Assembly (NCBI RefSeq): GCF_042680605.1
Contig: NZ_JBHUEE010000014.1
Span: 1-63,590 of the forward strand
Direction: 5' to 3'
Length of the DNA stretch: 63,590 bases
Source of the DNA: Allobogoriella deserti
Lineage (GTDB): Bacteria > Actinomycetota > Actinomycetes > Actinomycetales > Actinomycetaceae
Of the stretch, positions 17,863-25,984 are shown piece by piece; within the stretch, counting starts at the first letter, position 1, and each line of letters starts with the position of its first letter. The position numbers and the translations under genes are program-made. Below the pieces are notes generated by a model that saw only the letters and a list, made by a program, of their open reading frames with translations, had not been told where the DNA came from and searched no databases.

Positions 17863-18894
17863 TCGGTAGCGCGCTGGTCGTGGCACGCCGAGGAGATCCG
17901 GCACCGGCCGGAACGACGCCCGGGCGGAGAGCGGGAACGCCGACGCGAGACGCTGAATCGTCCGCGGGAGGCTGCGAAGGTCCCCGGACACGAACCGCCG
18001 GAACGTATCCCCTCGCTCGCGGATCAGGTCCTCACGTTCTTTCTCCCTGACGAGTTCGCGCTGACCGAGCTCGCCGCCGTACTTCAGCTCGCCGTCGAAC
18101 TCGGCGTGCACGATCCGCGTCACCTGTCCGTCCACGACGCGCCACGCGAGGTCGGTGAAGAACGTCCGGCCACCGACGTCGATGCGGTACTGCGTCAGTG
18201 GCGGCGGGAACCCGTGCGCGACGGCGATCCACCGGAGCACCGACTCCGCTGCGGACTCGGCGTACGCGTCAGCATGGGTGATCACGGCGCGGGCGCGGCG
18301 AACACCTCGCCTTCCGCCCAGCCCGTCGAGCCGGGCAAGGAGTCGCACGCGGGCGGTCTCGACCCGGGAGTCGGACTCCTCCCGGTGCCACTTGTCCGGG
18401 TCGCTGAGCAGCGCGAGACCGGAGTCGACGATGACCATGGCATCACGCGGCTGCAGGAACCGCGCACAGTCGACGAGGGTGCGCTCGAGCGAGGTCACCG
18501 CCAGTCCGTCGACCTGGCAGACGTCATGATCCGGTACCGAGAAGCTGTGCCGGCGCACGTCCCGCGAGCGTGCCCGAGTTGCGGTGTTCTTCTGGACGAC
18601 GTCAGCGCCGGTGGGCAGCTGCCACACCCGGCAGCCGTGCAAGAGGGCTGCGGAGACCAGGCAGAAGAGGTGCGCGGACCGCAGCTGCCGGTCGAGGGCG
18701 TGACACCGGGCCTTCTCATTGCGCTCCCGCATCCGCCACCGCGCCTCCTCCGGATCGGGTCGTGCGATCCACGCCCCGGCTCTCAGCTTCTCGACGGCGC
18801 CCGCGTGGCGTGCCGTCCGGATCGAGGTGCTGCCGTAATCGCGCGTGAGGAAGACCTGCAGATCCTGGTCACCGGGCTCGTGGTCGTCAGCCAT
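17836..18894 (-). CDS. AbiEi-like / DUF559-like hypothetical protein
   Basis: A 352-aa protein of a type common in GC-rich actinobacteria. The N-terminal part (about residues 14-50) resembles the winged-helix of AbiEi antitoxins. The middle has the conserved GLAVTSLERTLVDCARF segment. The C-terminal part (about 225-310) resembles a DUF559/restriction-endonuclease fold, with the acidic cluster HAEFDGELKYG. No AbiEii toxin is adjacent, so a working toxin-antitoxin pair is not supported. The ATG at 18894 follows GGGAGG by 13 bases; earlier codons fall toward palindrome B. The final residues and stop lie in palindrome A. Function unknown. Confidence 0.7.
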   Translation of the reverse strand: MADDHEPGDQDLQVFLTRDYGSTSIRTARHAGAVEKLRAGAWIARPDPEEARWRMRERNEKARCHALDRQLRSAHLFCLVSAALLHGCRVWQLPTGADVVQKNTATRARSRDVRRHSFSVPDHDVCQVDGLAVTSLERTLVDCARFLQPRDAMVIVDSGLALLSDPDKWHREESDSRVETARVRLLARLDGLGGRRGVRRARAVITHADAYAESAAESVLRWIAVAHGFPPPLTQYRIDVGGRTFFTDLAWRVVDGQVTRIVHAEFDGELKYGGELGQRELVREKEREDLIRERGDTFRRFVSGDLRSLPRTIQRLASAFPLSARASFRPVPDLLGVPRPARYRRRKRKPES

Positions 18895-19004
18895 CGAGAC
18901 ACAGTGGCCTCCCGTACCCGCCTCGACGTCGGGGGGTGTGGACGGCACGGCACCGAATGGCGCGTGTGGAAAGCGCCGACCCGTACCAGGCGGTCCCCCC
19001 CACA

Positions 19005-19078
19005 CGCCGAGAGCGGACAGTTGAGTCAAGAGCGGATGTTCAAACGTCCGCTATTGACTCAGGTTTCCGCTCTCGGTG
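19005..19078. repeat. 74-bp palindromic element, copy B
   Basis: The most perfectly paired copy: outer 13-bp stem, middle TGAGTCAA/TTGACTCA stem and inner AGCGGA/TCCGCT stem. It lies just beyond the marR stop (19104), on the upstream side of the AbiEi-like gene, where it can terminate marR transcription. Confidence 0.85.
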
Positions 19079-19103
19079 GGGACGCCGCCAATTCTTGCGG
19101 GGC

Positions 19104-19607
19104 TCAGCTGTCGTCCAGCAACCCGGTTGCCCGGCTGGTCGCGCGCGTCGCACTGTCCAGGAAGAAGGCGATGGCCTGCTGGGCATCCTCGTCGAGCCCA
19201 GCCAACGCTGCATCGAGCTCCTCACCGAGCGGTACGAGCGACCCGAAGAGTTCCGGCAGGCGGTCCGCGAGCCCGCGGACCATCACCGTGCGGCGGTCAC
19301 CGTCCGAGCGTTCGCGTGCCACCCACCCGGTGGACGCCAGCCGGTCGACGATCCCGGTGGTGGTCGGCGGCGGAAGGTGCATCTGCCGGGCCAGTGCGCC
19401 GATGCTGATCGAGCCATGCCGATGGACCAGGTTCAGGCATTGCAGATCGACCGGCCGCATGCCGAGGTGTGCGCTGAGGTGGTGACCGAAGATCGCGAGC
19501 TGGACTTCGAGTTCGCGGAACCTGTCCTTGACCTGCCAGGGCAGCGAGTCGCCCCGATTGATGTCCGGAACCGCGTCACCCACGCGCCCATCTTGGCAGC
19601 CTCTCAT
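19104..19607 (-). CDS. MarR-family transcriptional regulator
   Basis: A 167-aa winged-helix regulator. Core features are the HTH segment SIGALARQMHLPPPTTTGIV and the wing with ERSDGDRRTVMV, flanked by N- and C-terminal dimerisation helices. It is divergent from the DUF998 membrane protein gene, with a palindrome TTTCGG-N3-CCGAAA right at its start, so it probably represses itself and possibly its neighbour. The start is uncertain: the ATG at 19607 lies only 4 bases from that palindrome, and a GTG eight codons in (19583) is an alternative. The ligand is unknown. Confidence 0.85.
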   Translation of the reverse strand: MRGCQDGRVGDAVPDINRGDSLPWQVKDRFRELEVQLAIFGHHLSAHLGMRPVDLQCLNLVHRHGSISIGALARQMHLPPPTTTGIVDRLASTGWVARERSDGDRRTVMVRGLADRLPELFGSLVPLGEELDAALAGLDEDAQQAIAFFLDSATRATSRATGLLDDS

Positions 19608-19610
19608 ACC

Positions 19611-19625
19611 TTTCGGTTTCCGAAA
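19611..19625. promoter_or_regulatory. Putative MarR operator palindrome
   Basis: A perfect 6-3-6 inverted repeat, TTTCGGTTTCCGAAA, in the marR/DUF998 divergent region, next to the only AT-rich stretch there. MarR proteins usually bind such sites over their own promoter; assignment is by position. Confidence 0.5.
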
Positions 19626-19684
19626 TAATTGGTTAAGCTCGTGATCGCGCTCGACTCCGAGCCGGGATGAGAAGGACGGGGACC

Positions 19685-20374
19685 ATGGCCACCACCGACA
19701 GCACGAAGAACGGCTTCGACACCGCGGCAGCCGTGACCCGTTCCATGCTCGGCTGGGGCCTGGTGGCCGGACCGTTCTACCTGGTGTTCGGCATGATTCT
19801 CGGCCTGACGCGGGAGGGGTTCGACTTCTCCCGGCACGCCCTCAGCCTCCTGATGCTGGGCGACGGCGGATGGCTGCAGGTGCTCAACCTCGCGCTGACC
19901 GGGGTGATGACGATCGTTGCGGGGTGGGGGCTGCGGCGAGCTCTGACCAGGAAGGGCCGCGGCGCCGGCATCGCCGTCATCGTCGCCGGGGCTGCCATGA
20001 TCCTCGCTGCCGTCTTCGAGCCCGACCCGGTGGCGGGCTTCCCCGACGGCGCCGCGGCCAACGTCACTACCGGCGGCATGCTCCATCTGGTCGCCGGTGG
20101 ACTCGAGTTCGTCGCCTTCGCCGTCGCCGGACTCCTGCTGGCACCGTTCTTCGCCGAACGCGCCAACCGGGCGGCTGTGACCTGGTCACGCCTCGCCGGC
20201 GTCACGATCGTCGCCGCCTTCGTCGTCGGAGCTGCCCTCTCCGCCGGACCGGCGGGCGTCGCCCTGCTGTGGCTCGCGGTGGTCAGCGCCTTCAGCTGGC
20301 TGTTTCTCGCCTCCCTGCGGGTCTACGCCGTCGTGCCACACCCGGTGATCGCTCGGCGTAGCCACGCGCCGTGA
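19685..20374 (+). CDS. DUF998 integral membrane protein
   Basis: A 229-aa protein with six predicted transmembrane segments. The DUF998 pattern is seen in LVAGPFYLVFGMILGLTREGFD, followed by SRHALSLLMLGDGGW. No biochemical role is established. The ATG at 19685 is preceded by AAGGACGGGGACC, giving an acceptable Shine-Dalgarno. It is divergent from marR, so it is the likely regulated target of that repressor. Palindrome C follows 18 bases after the stop. Confidence 0.8.
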   Translation: MATTDSTKNGFDTAAAVTRSMLGWGLVAGPFYLVFGMILGLTREGFDFSRHALSLLMLGDGGWLQVLNLALTGVMTIVAGWGLRRALTRKGRGAGIAVIVAGAAMILAAVFEPDPVAGFPDGAAANVTTGGMLHLVAGGLEFVAFAVAGLLLAPFFAERANRAAVTWSRLAGVTIVAAFVVGAALSAGPAGVALLWLAVVSAFSWLFLASLRVYAVVPHPVIARRSHAP

Positions 20375-20392
20375 TCCCTCGGCGCCCCCACG

Positions 20393-20466
20393 CGCCGAGA
20401 GCGGACAGTTGAGTCAAGAGCGGATGTTCAAACGTCCGCTATTGACTCAGGTTTCCGTTCTCGGCG
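20393..20466. repeat. 74-bp palindromic element, copy C
   Basis: Same nested hairpin as copies A and B, placed between the convergent DUF998 and ispF genes. One outer-stem C to T change again leaves a G-U wobble in plus-strand RNA. A partial fourth copy, one outer arm only, follows at 20477-20489. Confidence 0.85.
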
Positions 20467-20496
20467 GGTTCGGGTGTCCGCTCTCGGCGGGGGCGG

Positions 20497-20991
20497 TCAG
20501 CCGGTGGACCGGGCGAGCAGGGCGGTCGCCACAGCAGCCACGCCCTCGCCACGGCCGGTCAGGCCGAGCCCGTCGGACGTGGTCGCGGACAGTGACACGG
20601 GGGCCCCGACGGCGGCGGACATCGCCTCCTCGGCCTCGCCGCGCCTGCCGCCGACGCGCGGCCGGTTGCCGATGACCTGGACCGCGACGTTCTCGACGTC
20701 GAAGCCCGCCGCACGCACCCGCCGGACCGTCTCGACCAGCAGCGCTGCGCCGGACGCGCCGGCCCAGACCGGATCGTCGGTCCCGAACTGCGTCCCGAGG
20801 TCGCCCAGCCCGGCGGCGGAGAACAGGGCGTCGCAGGCGGCGTGCGCGGCCACGTCGGCGTCGGAATGTCCGGCCAGCCCCACCTCGCCGGGCCAGTCGA
20901 GGCAGGCCAACCGCATGGGGCGCCCGGAGGCCGCCTGCGCGAACGCATGCACGTCGGTCCCGATCCCGGTGCGCAGCTGCATGACGCTCAC
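20497..20991 (-). CDS. ispF: 2-C-methyl-D-erythritol 2,4-cyclodiphosphate synthase
   Basis: MEP-pathway enzyme that forms the cyclic diphosphate and releases CMP. The zinc ligands are in GIGTDVHAF and GLAGHSDADV; LGDLGTQFG and SATTSDGLGLTGRGEGVAA are the usual substrate-binding segments. At 164 aa it has normal length. I chose the GTG at 20991 because it overlaps the ispD stop as GTGA; an ATG three codons later is possible. It is the third gene of carD-ispD-ispF. Confidence 0.95.
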   Translation of the reverse strand: MSVMQLRTGIGTDVHAFAQAASGRPMRLACLDWPGEVGLAGHSDADVAAHAACDALFSAAGLGDLGTQFGTDDPVWAGASGAALLVETVRRVRAAGFDVENVAVQVIGNRPRVGGRRGEAEEAMSAAVGAPVSLSATTSDGLGLTGRGEGVAAVATALLARSTG

Positions 20992-21722
20992 GCTAGCTCG
21001 GGCTCCTCGCGGAGCAGGATCTCGGCGAGTGCCAGGTCGCGGCGGGTGGTGATCTTCAACGCACGCTCGTCGCCGGGCACCAGCCAGACCTGCTCCCCGA
21101 GCGCCTCGACCAGACCGGCGTCGTCGGAGACCGCCGACCGCTCGTCGGCGGCGAGATGACCTCCCGCGCGGTGGGCGGAGTCGAGAAGGTTGCGGTCGAA
21201 GCCCTGAGGTGTCTGGACGGCGCGCAACGCCGTGCGCTGGACCGTCTCGTGCACCGGCGCGGCGCCGTCGTCCCCAGGGTCGCCGGCACGTTTGATCGTG
21301 TCGGTCACGGGCAGGGCGGGAACCACGGCGCGGCGTCCGGAGCGAACGGTTTGCTCGACGGCGGCGATGAGATCCGGTGGGGCGAGGCACCGGGCGGCGT
21401 CGTGGACGAGAACGACGTCGACGTCGTCATCCAGGGCAGCCAGTCCGGCCGCCACCGAGGCCTGCCGGGTCGACCCCCCGGCGACGACGCGGACCGGCAG
21501 ATCGGTGCCGGGAACGAGACCACCGGGGAATCGACTACGGAAGGTCTCGAGCTCGGCCGCCGGGACGGTGATGACAATCCCGGCGAGGCACGCCGCCCGG
21601 GCGAGGCCACGCGCGGCGCGAACCACGAGCGGTTGTCCACTGAGATCGACGAGCCCCTTGGGGACGTCGAGACCGAGCCGAGTACCCGACCCGGCGGAGG
21701 TGAGGACGGCGACCGACGTCAT
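20988..21722 (-). CDS. ispD: 2-C-methyl-D-erythritol 4-phosphate cytidylyltransferase
   Basis: Transfers CMP from CTP to MEP. The nucleotide-binding motif is SAGSGTRLG with the following PK, then GGSTRQASVAAGL, VLVHDAARCL, TDTIK, QTPQGF and DERALKITTRRDL, all typical of IspD. It is 244 aa, a normal length. It lies 50 bases after carD and overlaps ispF by four bases, giving the same carD-ispD-ispF order as in mycobacteria. Confidence 0.95.
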   Translation of the reverse strand: MTSVAVLTSAGSGTRLGLDVPKGLVDLSGQPLVVRAARGLARAACLAGIVITVPAAELETFRSRFPGGLVPGTDLPVRVVAGGSTRQASVAAGLAALDDDVDVVLVHDAARCLAPPDLIAAVEQTVRSGRRAVVPALPVTDTIKRAGDPGDDGAAPVHETVQRTALRAVQTPQGFDRNLLDSAHRAGGHLAADERSAVSDDAGLVEALGEQVWLVPGDERALKITTRRDLALAEILLREEPELA

Positions 21723-21772
21723 CTCAGGCGGTCGGCCGGTAGCCAGAACTCACGCGGTGCTGCAGGGCGAGG

Positions 21773-22255
21773 TCAGGACGCGAGCACGTCGTCCAGGATG
21801 GCCTCGGCCTTGTCCTCCTCCGTCTTCTCCGCCAGCGCGAGCTCCGAGACGAGGATCTGACGGGCCTTGGCGAGCATGCGCTTCTCACCGGCGGACAGAC
21901 CGCGGTCGGTGTCGCGGCGCGAGAGGTCCCGCACCACCTCGGCGACCTTGATGACGTCACCGGAGGCGATCTTCTCGACGTTCGCCTTGTACCGGCGCGA
22001 CCAGTTGGTCGGCTCCTCGGTGTACGGCGCGCGCAGGACGTCGAAGACCTTCTCGAGCCCTTCCTTGCCGACGACGTCGCGGACGCCGACGAGATCGACG
22101 TTCTCCGCGGGGACCTGGATCGTGAGATCGCCCTGGGCTACTCGGAGGTGAAGGTAGGTCTTCTCCTCGCCACGAATCACTCGGGTGGAGATGTCTTCGA
22201 TGAGCGCGGCCCCGTGATGGGGGTAGACGACAGTCTCGCCGACAGCGAAGGTCAT
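21773..22255 (-). CDS. carD: CarD-family RNA polymerase-binding regulator
   Basis: A 160-aa essential-type transcription factor. The N-terminal Tudor-like domain, which binds the RNA polymerase beta subunit, starts MTFAVGETVVYPHHG. The C-terminal helical domain has the conserved Trp of EEPTNWSRRYKAN that wedges at the upstream edge of the promoter bubble, stabilising open complexes at rRNA and other promoters. The ATG at 22255 matches the usual CarD N terminus, so longer upstream readings are rejected. It leads the carD-ispD-ispF unit and is divergent from the LpqE-like gene. Confidence 0.95.
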   Translation of the reverse strand: MTFAVGETVVYPHHGAALIEDISTRVIRGEEKTYLHLRVAQGDLTIQVPAENVDLVGVRDVVGKEGLEKVFDVLRAPYTEEPTNWSRRYKANVEKIASGDVIKVAEVVRDLSRRDTDRGLSAGEKRMLAKARQILVSELALAEKTEEDKAEAILDDVLAS

Positions 22256-22452
22256 TGTGTTGTGCTCCTCGGTCGTGAAGGCCTCCAGTCTACCACGCCG
22301 AAATGGCGTGATTCTGCGGCTCCCACAGCCCCGCACTCGTGCGGGAAGCACTCTCCGGACGTGCGTGGCGCCGCCGTCTGGGACCTCTCAGGTAATCTCG
22401 CTCCGGGAGGGCCGAGCGCCGATCCCCGATCCCCGCCCGAAGGAGAATGTCC

Positions 22453-22965
22453 GTGCCCCGCACTGCTCGCACCCGCCTGGTCGCCCTGGGCGTCGGCGCC
22501 GCGGCCGTCACCGCACTGGCCGGCGGCTGCGCGGTGATGAACCCGATCACCACCGCCCACCCGTACGCGCCGAGCGACGGCATCAGGGTCCCGCTCAATC
22601 AGGCCCTCGTGGTGGAGAACCTCATGGTGCTGACCGACGGCGACGGCACGTCCGGGCACATCCTCGGTGCCGTGGTGAACCGGTCGAACGAACCGGCGGA
22701 GGTCTCCCTGACGATCGGGGAAGGCGGTAGCCCGATCCCGGTCCGGATCGACGCCCAGGACGAGGTCAACCTCACCAACGCGGGCATCACGGCCGAGTCG
22801 CTCGAGGCCGAGCCCGGAGCCGTGGTGCCGTCCGTCGTCAGCAGCGAGAGCAGCGGTGACATGACGGTGCAGGTTCCGGTGCTGGACGGCACGATCCCGC
22901 CCTACGACGACTACCTCGAAGCCGTCGAGAACGGTGAGGAGTGGACGCCGACCGCCGCCGAGTGA
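22453..22965 (+). CDS. LpqE-like lipoprotein
   Basis: A secreted lipoprotein of about 170 aa: basic N terminus, hydrophobic core and lipobox LAGGC. The mature domain is small and beta-rich (ALVVENLMVLTDG, then GHILGAVVN) with an acidic tail. It resembles mycobacterial LpqE, which is likewise divergent from carD; function unknown. AAGGAG at 22440-22445 lies 7 bases before the GTG at 22453, making it a better start than the ATG at 22447 that nearly touches it. Confidence 0.8.
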   Translation: MPRTARTRLVALGVGAAAVTALAGGCAVMNPITTAHPYAPSDGIRVPLNQALVVENLMVLTDGDGTSGHILGAVVNRSNEPAEVSLTIGEGGSPIPVRIDAQDEVNLTNAGITAESLEAEPGAVVPSVVSSESSGDMTVQVPVLDGTIPPYDDYLEAVENGEEWTPTAAE

Positions 22966-23035
22966 AGGTCAACGGTGCGGCCGTCGTCGCCCGTGACCGT
23001 CGACTCCCGCTGCGCCGTGTCCCGGTACCCCGTGA

Positions 23036-23728
23036 TCACTCTTCCGGCGTGACGAGCTTGTAGCCGAGGCCGCGGACGGTCTGCAGCATCGTCGGATGGG
23101 CGGGGTCCTCCTCGATCTTGGCGCGCACCCGCTTGACGTGGACATCCAGCGTCTTCGTGTCGCCGACATAGTTCGAGCCCCAGATGCGGTCGATGAGCTG
23201 GCCGCGGGTGAGCACCCGGTCGGGGTTGCGCAGGAACAGCTCGAGCAGCTCGAACTCCCGCAACGGCATCGGCACCAGCTCGTCGTCGACGCTCAGCTCG
23301 TGCCGGTCCACGTCCATCCGCACGCGGCCGACGCTGAGGACCGACGGTTGGGAAAGGTCGTCCTGAGCGCCGCCACGGCGGAGCACGGCGTGCACGCGGG
23401 CGACGAGCTCGCGGTAGGAGTACGGCTTGGTCAGGTAGTCGTCCGCTCCGATCTCCAGTCCGACGACCTTGTCGATCTCGCTGTCCTTGGCGGTGAGCAT
23501 GATGACCGGCACGTTGCCGCGCTGGCGTAGTTGGCGGCAGACCTCGGTGCCGGACAGTCGGGGCAGCATGAGGTCGAGGAGGACGATGTCGACGCCGCCC
23601 CGGTCGTACGCGGTGAGGGCGTCGTGGCCGTCGGCGACCGCGATCACCTCGTAACCGTCACGCTCGAGCTTGAAGGTGAGGGGCTCCCGGTACGAGGCCT
23701 CGTCCTCCACGAGCAGGATCGTCGTCAT
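23036..23728 (-). CDS. regX3: RegX3/PhoP-type phosphate response regulator
   Basis: A 230-aa OmpR-family regulator: receiver with phospho-acceptor Asp52 in VLLDLMLP and Lys in TKPYSYRE, then a winged helix (LREFELLELF, VHVKRVRAKIE, VRGLGYKLV). Its ATG overlaps the senX3 stop as ATGA. Sequence type and position beside phoU and gpmA identify it as the phosphate-starvation regulator of the SenX3-RegX3 family. The expected operators are the GTTCACC repeats at 25097-25158. Confidence 0.92.
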   Translation of the reverse strand: MTTILLVEDEASYREPLTFKLERDGYEVIAVADGHDALTAYDRGGVDIVLLDLMLPRLSGTEVCRQLRQRGNVPVIMLTAKDSEIDKVVGLEIGADDYLTKPYSYRELVARVHAVLRRGGAQDDLSQPSVLSVGRVRMDVDRHELSVDDELVPMPLREFELLELFLRNPDRVLTRGQLIDRIWGSNYVGDTKTLDVHVKRVRAKIEEDPAHPTMLQTVRGLGYKLVTPEE

Positions 23729-25068
23729 CGGTAGGTGTCCTCCATCGTCGTGCGTCCGGCGCGCACGGTACGCCGGGCGGTCCGGTCGGCCTCGCGGGCC
23801 GGCTCGTTGCGGTCGTTCGTCGCCTGGTTCGTCGATCCGTCCCCGGGTCCTGCCACCCGGCGGCGCCCCTCCGGGGCGGAGGGAGGCCCGGCGGGCTCCT
23901 GGTTCGCGGGGTCCTCCTCGCGCTCGGCCGCCCGCGCGTCCTCGGCACTCGCGTACGCCTCGGGCAGCACGATGGTGAAGGTCGAGCCCTTGCCGGAGGT
24001 CGACCAGAGTTCCACCGTTCCCCCGTGATCGTTGACGATGTGCTTGACGATGCTCAGGCCGAGGCCGGAACCGCCGGTCTCACGCGAACGGGCCTCGTCA
24101 CCACGGAAGAACCGCTCGAACACCCGGTCCCGTTGCTCGGGCGCGATCCCCTTGCCCTGGTCGACGACGGCGATGCGTACCAGGGCGTCGTTCCGGGAGA
24201 CGCCGACGGAGACCCGTCCCGCCGGGCGGGAGTACCGGACCGCGTTGTCCAGCAGGTTACGTACCGCCGTGGTCAGCAGGGCACTGTCGCCGTAGACCTT
24301 GAGGCCACGCGTCCCTCCGTGCACCAACGTCACACGGCGGGCCTCCGCCTCGACACGTACCCGATCGGTCGCCTCCGCGACCACCTCGTCGACGTCGACG
24401 AGCTCGGCGTCGACCAGCGCGTCCGGCTCCTGCAGCCGGGAGAGCTCGATGAGCTCCTGCACGAGGGTCGCCAGCCGGGCGGACTCCTTGCGCATCTGGT
24501 CGGCGAAGTGCCGCACGGTATCGGGTTCGTCCGCCGCCTCGGTAATGGTCTCGGCCAGCAGCGACAGGGCGCCGACGGGCGTCTTCAGCTCGTGGGAGAC
24601 GTTCGCGGTGAAGTCGCGCCGCATCTCCTCCAGCCGCCGGGCCTCCGTCCGGTCCTCGGCGAGGACCAGGACACGGCCGTGCCGCAGCGGTGCGACGCGC
24701 ACGTCCATCCGCAATGTCGCCCCGGCGTCCATCGGCCCGCGGGCCAGGGCGACCTCCGCATCACGGATCTCTCCGTCCCGGCGCAGTGCGGTGACCATGT
24801 CGCGGATCTCGGCGTGGGCGAGCACGTCGTTGCGCACCAGGCCGAAGGAGTGTGCGGCCGCGCTGGCGCGCTGGACCTCGTCGTCGGGCTCGAGCACGAC
24901 CACGGCCTGCGGCAGGACGGACAGCACCGAGACGACGTCGTCGAGACCGTCGCCGTCGCCCTGGTCGTGCCCGCGCCGCTCACGCTCGCTGAGCAGGAAC
25001 GCGATGACTCCGGCGGCGACCACGAGCAGAGCCAGCAGCACGATGCCGAGGATCTGCCAGAGCTCCAT
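23725..25068 (-). CDS. senX3: SenX3/PhoR-type phosphate sensor histidine kinase
   Basis: A 447-aa kinase with one strong N-terminal membrane segment (about residues 5-26), then a PAS-like domain (about 45-140), HisKA with His159 in NVSHELKTPVG, and the ATPase domain (N box LLDNAVRYS, G1 DQGKGIA, G2 GSGLGLSIVKH). It lacks a large external sensor, as expected for kinases that read phosphate through the Pst-PhoU complex. The C-terminal 75 residues are a disordered charged tail. The start lies 7 bases after a TACGCT box, so the transcript is probably leaderless. One GTTCACC box sits near its -35 position. Confidence 0.92.
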   Translation of the reverse strand: MELWQILGIVLLALLVVAAGVIAFLLSERERRGHDQGDGDGLDDVVSVLSVLPQAVVVLEPDDEVQRASAAAHSFGLVRNDVLAHAEIRDMVTALRRDGEIRDAEVALARGPMDAGATLRMDVRVAPLRHGRVLVLAEDRTEARRLEEMRRDFTANVSHELKTPVGALSLLAETITEAADEPDTVRHFADQMRKESARLATLVQELIELSRLQEPDALVDAELVDVDEVVAEATDRVRVEAEARRVTLVHGGTRGLKVYGDSALLTTAVRNLLDNAVRYSRPAGRVSVGVSRNDALVRIAVVDQGKGIAPEQRDRVFERFFRGDEARSRETGGSGLGLSIVKHIVNDHGGTVELWSTSGKGSTFTIVLPEAYASAEDARAAEREEDPANQEPAGPPSAPEGRRRVAGPGDGSTNQATNDRNEPAREADRTARRTVRAGRTTMEDTYR

Positions 25069-25075
25069 ACGGGTC

Positions 25076-25081
25076 AGCGTA
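25076..25081 (-). promoter_or_regulatory. -10 box (TACGCT) for senX3-regX3
   Basis: Minus-strand TACGCT is 7 bases before the senX3 ATG. The GTTCACC at 25097-25103 (GGTGAAC on this strand) lies 15 bases upstream of it, close to the -35 position. Confidence 0.6.
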
Positions 25082-25096
25082 TGCCGCTCGATCGGC

Positions 25097-25158
25097 GTTC
25101 ACCGACCCCACCCGGGCGGGACACGTGACGTTCACCCCGGCGCCACCGGTCGTACACG
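25097..25158 (+). promoter_or_regulatory. PHO-box-like array of 11-bp-phased repeats
   Basis: Seven-base cores recur every 11 bp at 25097, 25108, 25119, 25130, 25141 and 25152: GTTCACC, CCACCCG, GGACACG, GTTCACC, CGCCACC, GTACACG. GTTCACC in 11-bp direct-repeat units is the Streptomyces PhoP (PHO box) pattern. The array lies between divergent senX3 and phoU, touching the -35 zone of each, with a TACGGT (25173-25178) as likely phoU -10. Confidence 0.65.
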
Positions 25159-25256
25159 GCCAGCCACTTGGCTACGGTTGGCACAGGAGTACCGTTCGCG
25201 GCGCGGTGCGGGGCACCCGGCCGACGGCGGACAGTCGACCGCGCAAGGAGCCCGCG

Positions 25257-25937
25257 ATGCGAGAGATCTTCAAGCAGGAAATCGAACAGCTCGGCCTGGA
25301 CCTGGCGAGCATGGCCGAACAGATGTCCACGGCCATCGGCAAGGCGGTCACGGCGCTGGAGCAGGCGGACCTGGCGCTGGCCGAACAGGTCATCGACGCC
25401 GACGAGAAGATCGACGCGATCCAGCACAACATCGACGAGCAGGCCGTCTCGCTGCTGGCTCGCCAGCAGCCGGTGGCGACCGACCTGCGCGTGGTGATCA
25501 CTGCACTGCGCATGTCCTCGACGCTGGAGCGGATGGGCGACCTCGCGCGGCACGTCGCCGACGTCGCCCGGGGCCGCTACCCGGAGACGGCCGCCCGCGG
25601 TGCCGGTCATGACGTGCTCATGCGGATGGGGCGACAGGCGGTCAACGTCGGAGACCAGGTGGTCCGCCTCGTCAACACCCAGGACCTCGATCTCGCCGCC
25701 AGCATCGAGTCGGAGGATTCGGTCCTCGACCAGCTCCACGAGGAGTCGTTCCAGGTCGTGCTGGACGAGACGGTCGAGCTACCGCGCCAGGAGATCGTCG
25801 ACGTCGTGCTGCTCGGCCGTTACCTGGAGCGGTTCGGCGACCACGGTGTCTCGATCGCCCGGCGGATCTCGTTCCTCGTCACCGGAGACCTGACCAACGC
25901 AGTGGCGACGGAGACAAACGGCACCGACGTGCAGTGA
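25257..25937 (+). CDS. phoU: Phosphate transport regulator PhoU
   Basis: A 226-aa helical protein with two PhoU three-helix repeats, each with acidic metal-binding motifs (DADEKIDAIQHNIDEQA and ERMGDLARHVADVAR in the first repeat, RFGDHGVSIARR in the second). PhoU links the Pst importer to the phosphate kinase and restrains the Pho response. AAGGAG lies 6 bases before the ATG at 25257; earlier in-frame starts would run through the PHO-box region. No pst genes are in the window. Confidence 0.95.
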   Translation: MREIFKQEIEQLGLDLASMAEQMSTAIGKAVTALEQADLALAEQVIDADEKIDAIQHNIDEQAVSLLARQQPVATDLRVVITALRMSSTLERMGDLARHVADVARGRYPETAARGAGHDVLMRMGRQAVNVGDQVVRLVNTQDLDLAASIESEDSVLDQLHEESFQVVLDETVELPRQEIVDVVLLGRYLERFGDHGVSIARRISFLVTGDLTNAVATETNGTDVQ

Positions 25938-25984
25938 CCCCTGACCCGCCCCCGACCGCGGGGCCGGAGCGGGCCGACGACGAG

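Noticed and set aside
17836..18894. A complete AbiEi/AbiEii toxin-antitoxin system
   Set aside because: Only the AbiEi-like/DUF559-like protein is present; neither neighbour resembles the nucleotidyltransferase toxin.
17789..20466. The 74-bp palindromes as insertion-sequence ends
   Set aside because: No transposase or target-site duplication is visible between copies; dispersed terminator/REP-like elements fit better.
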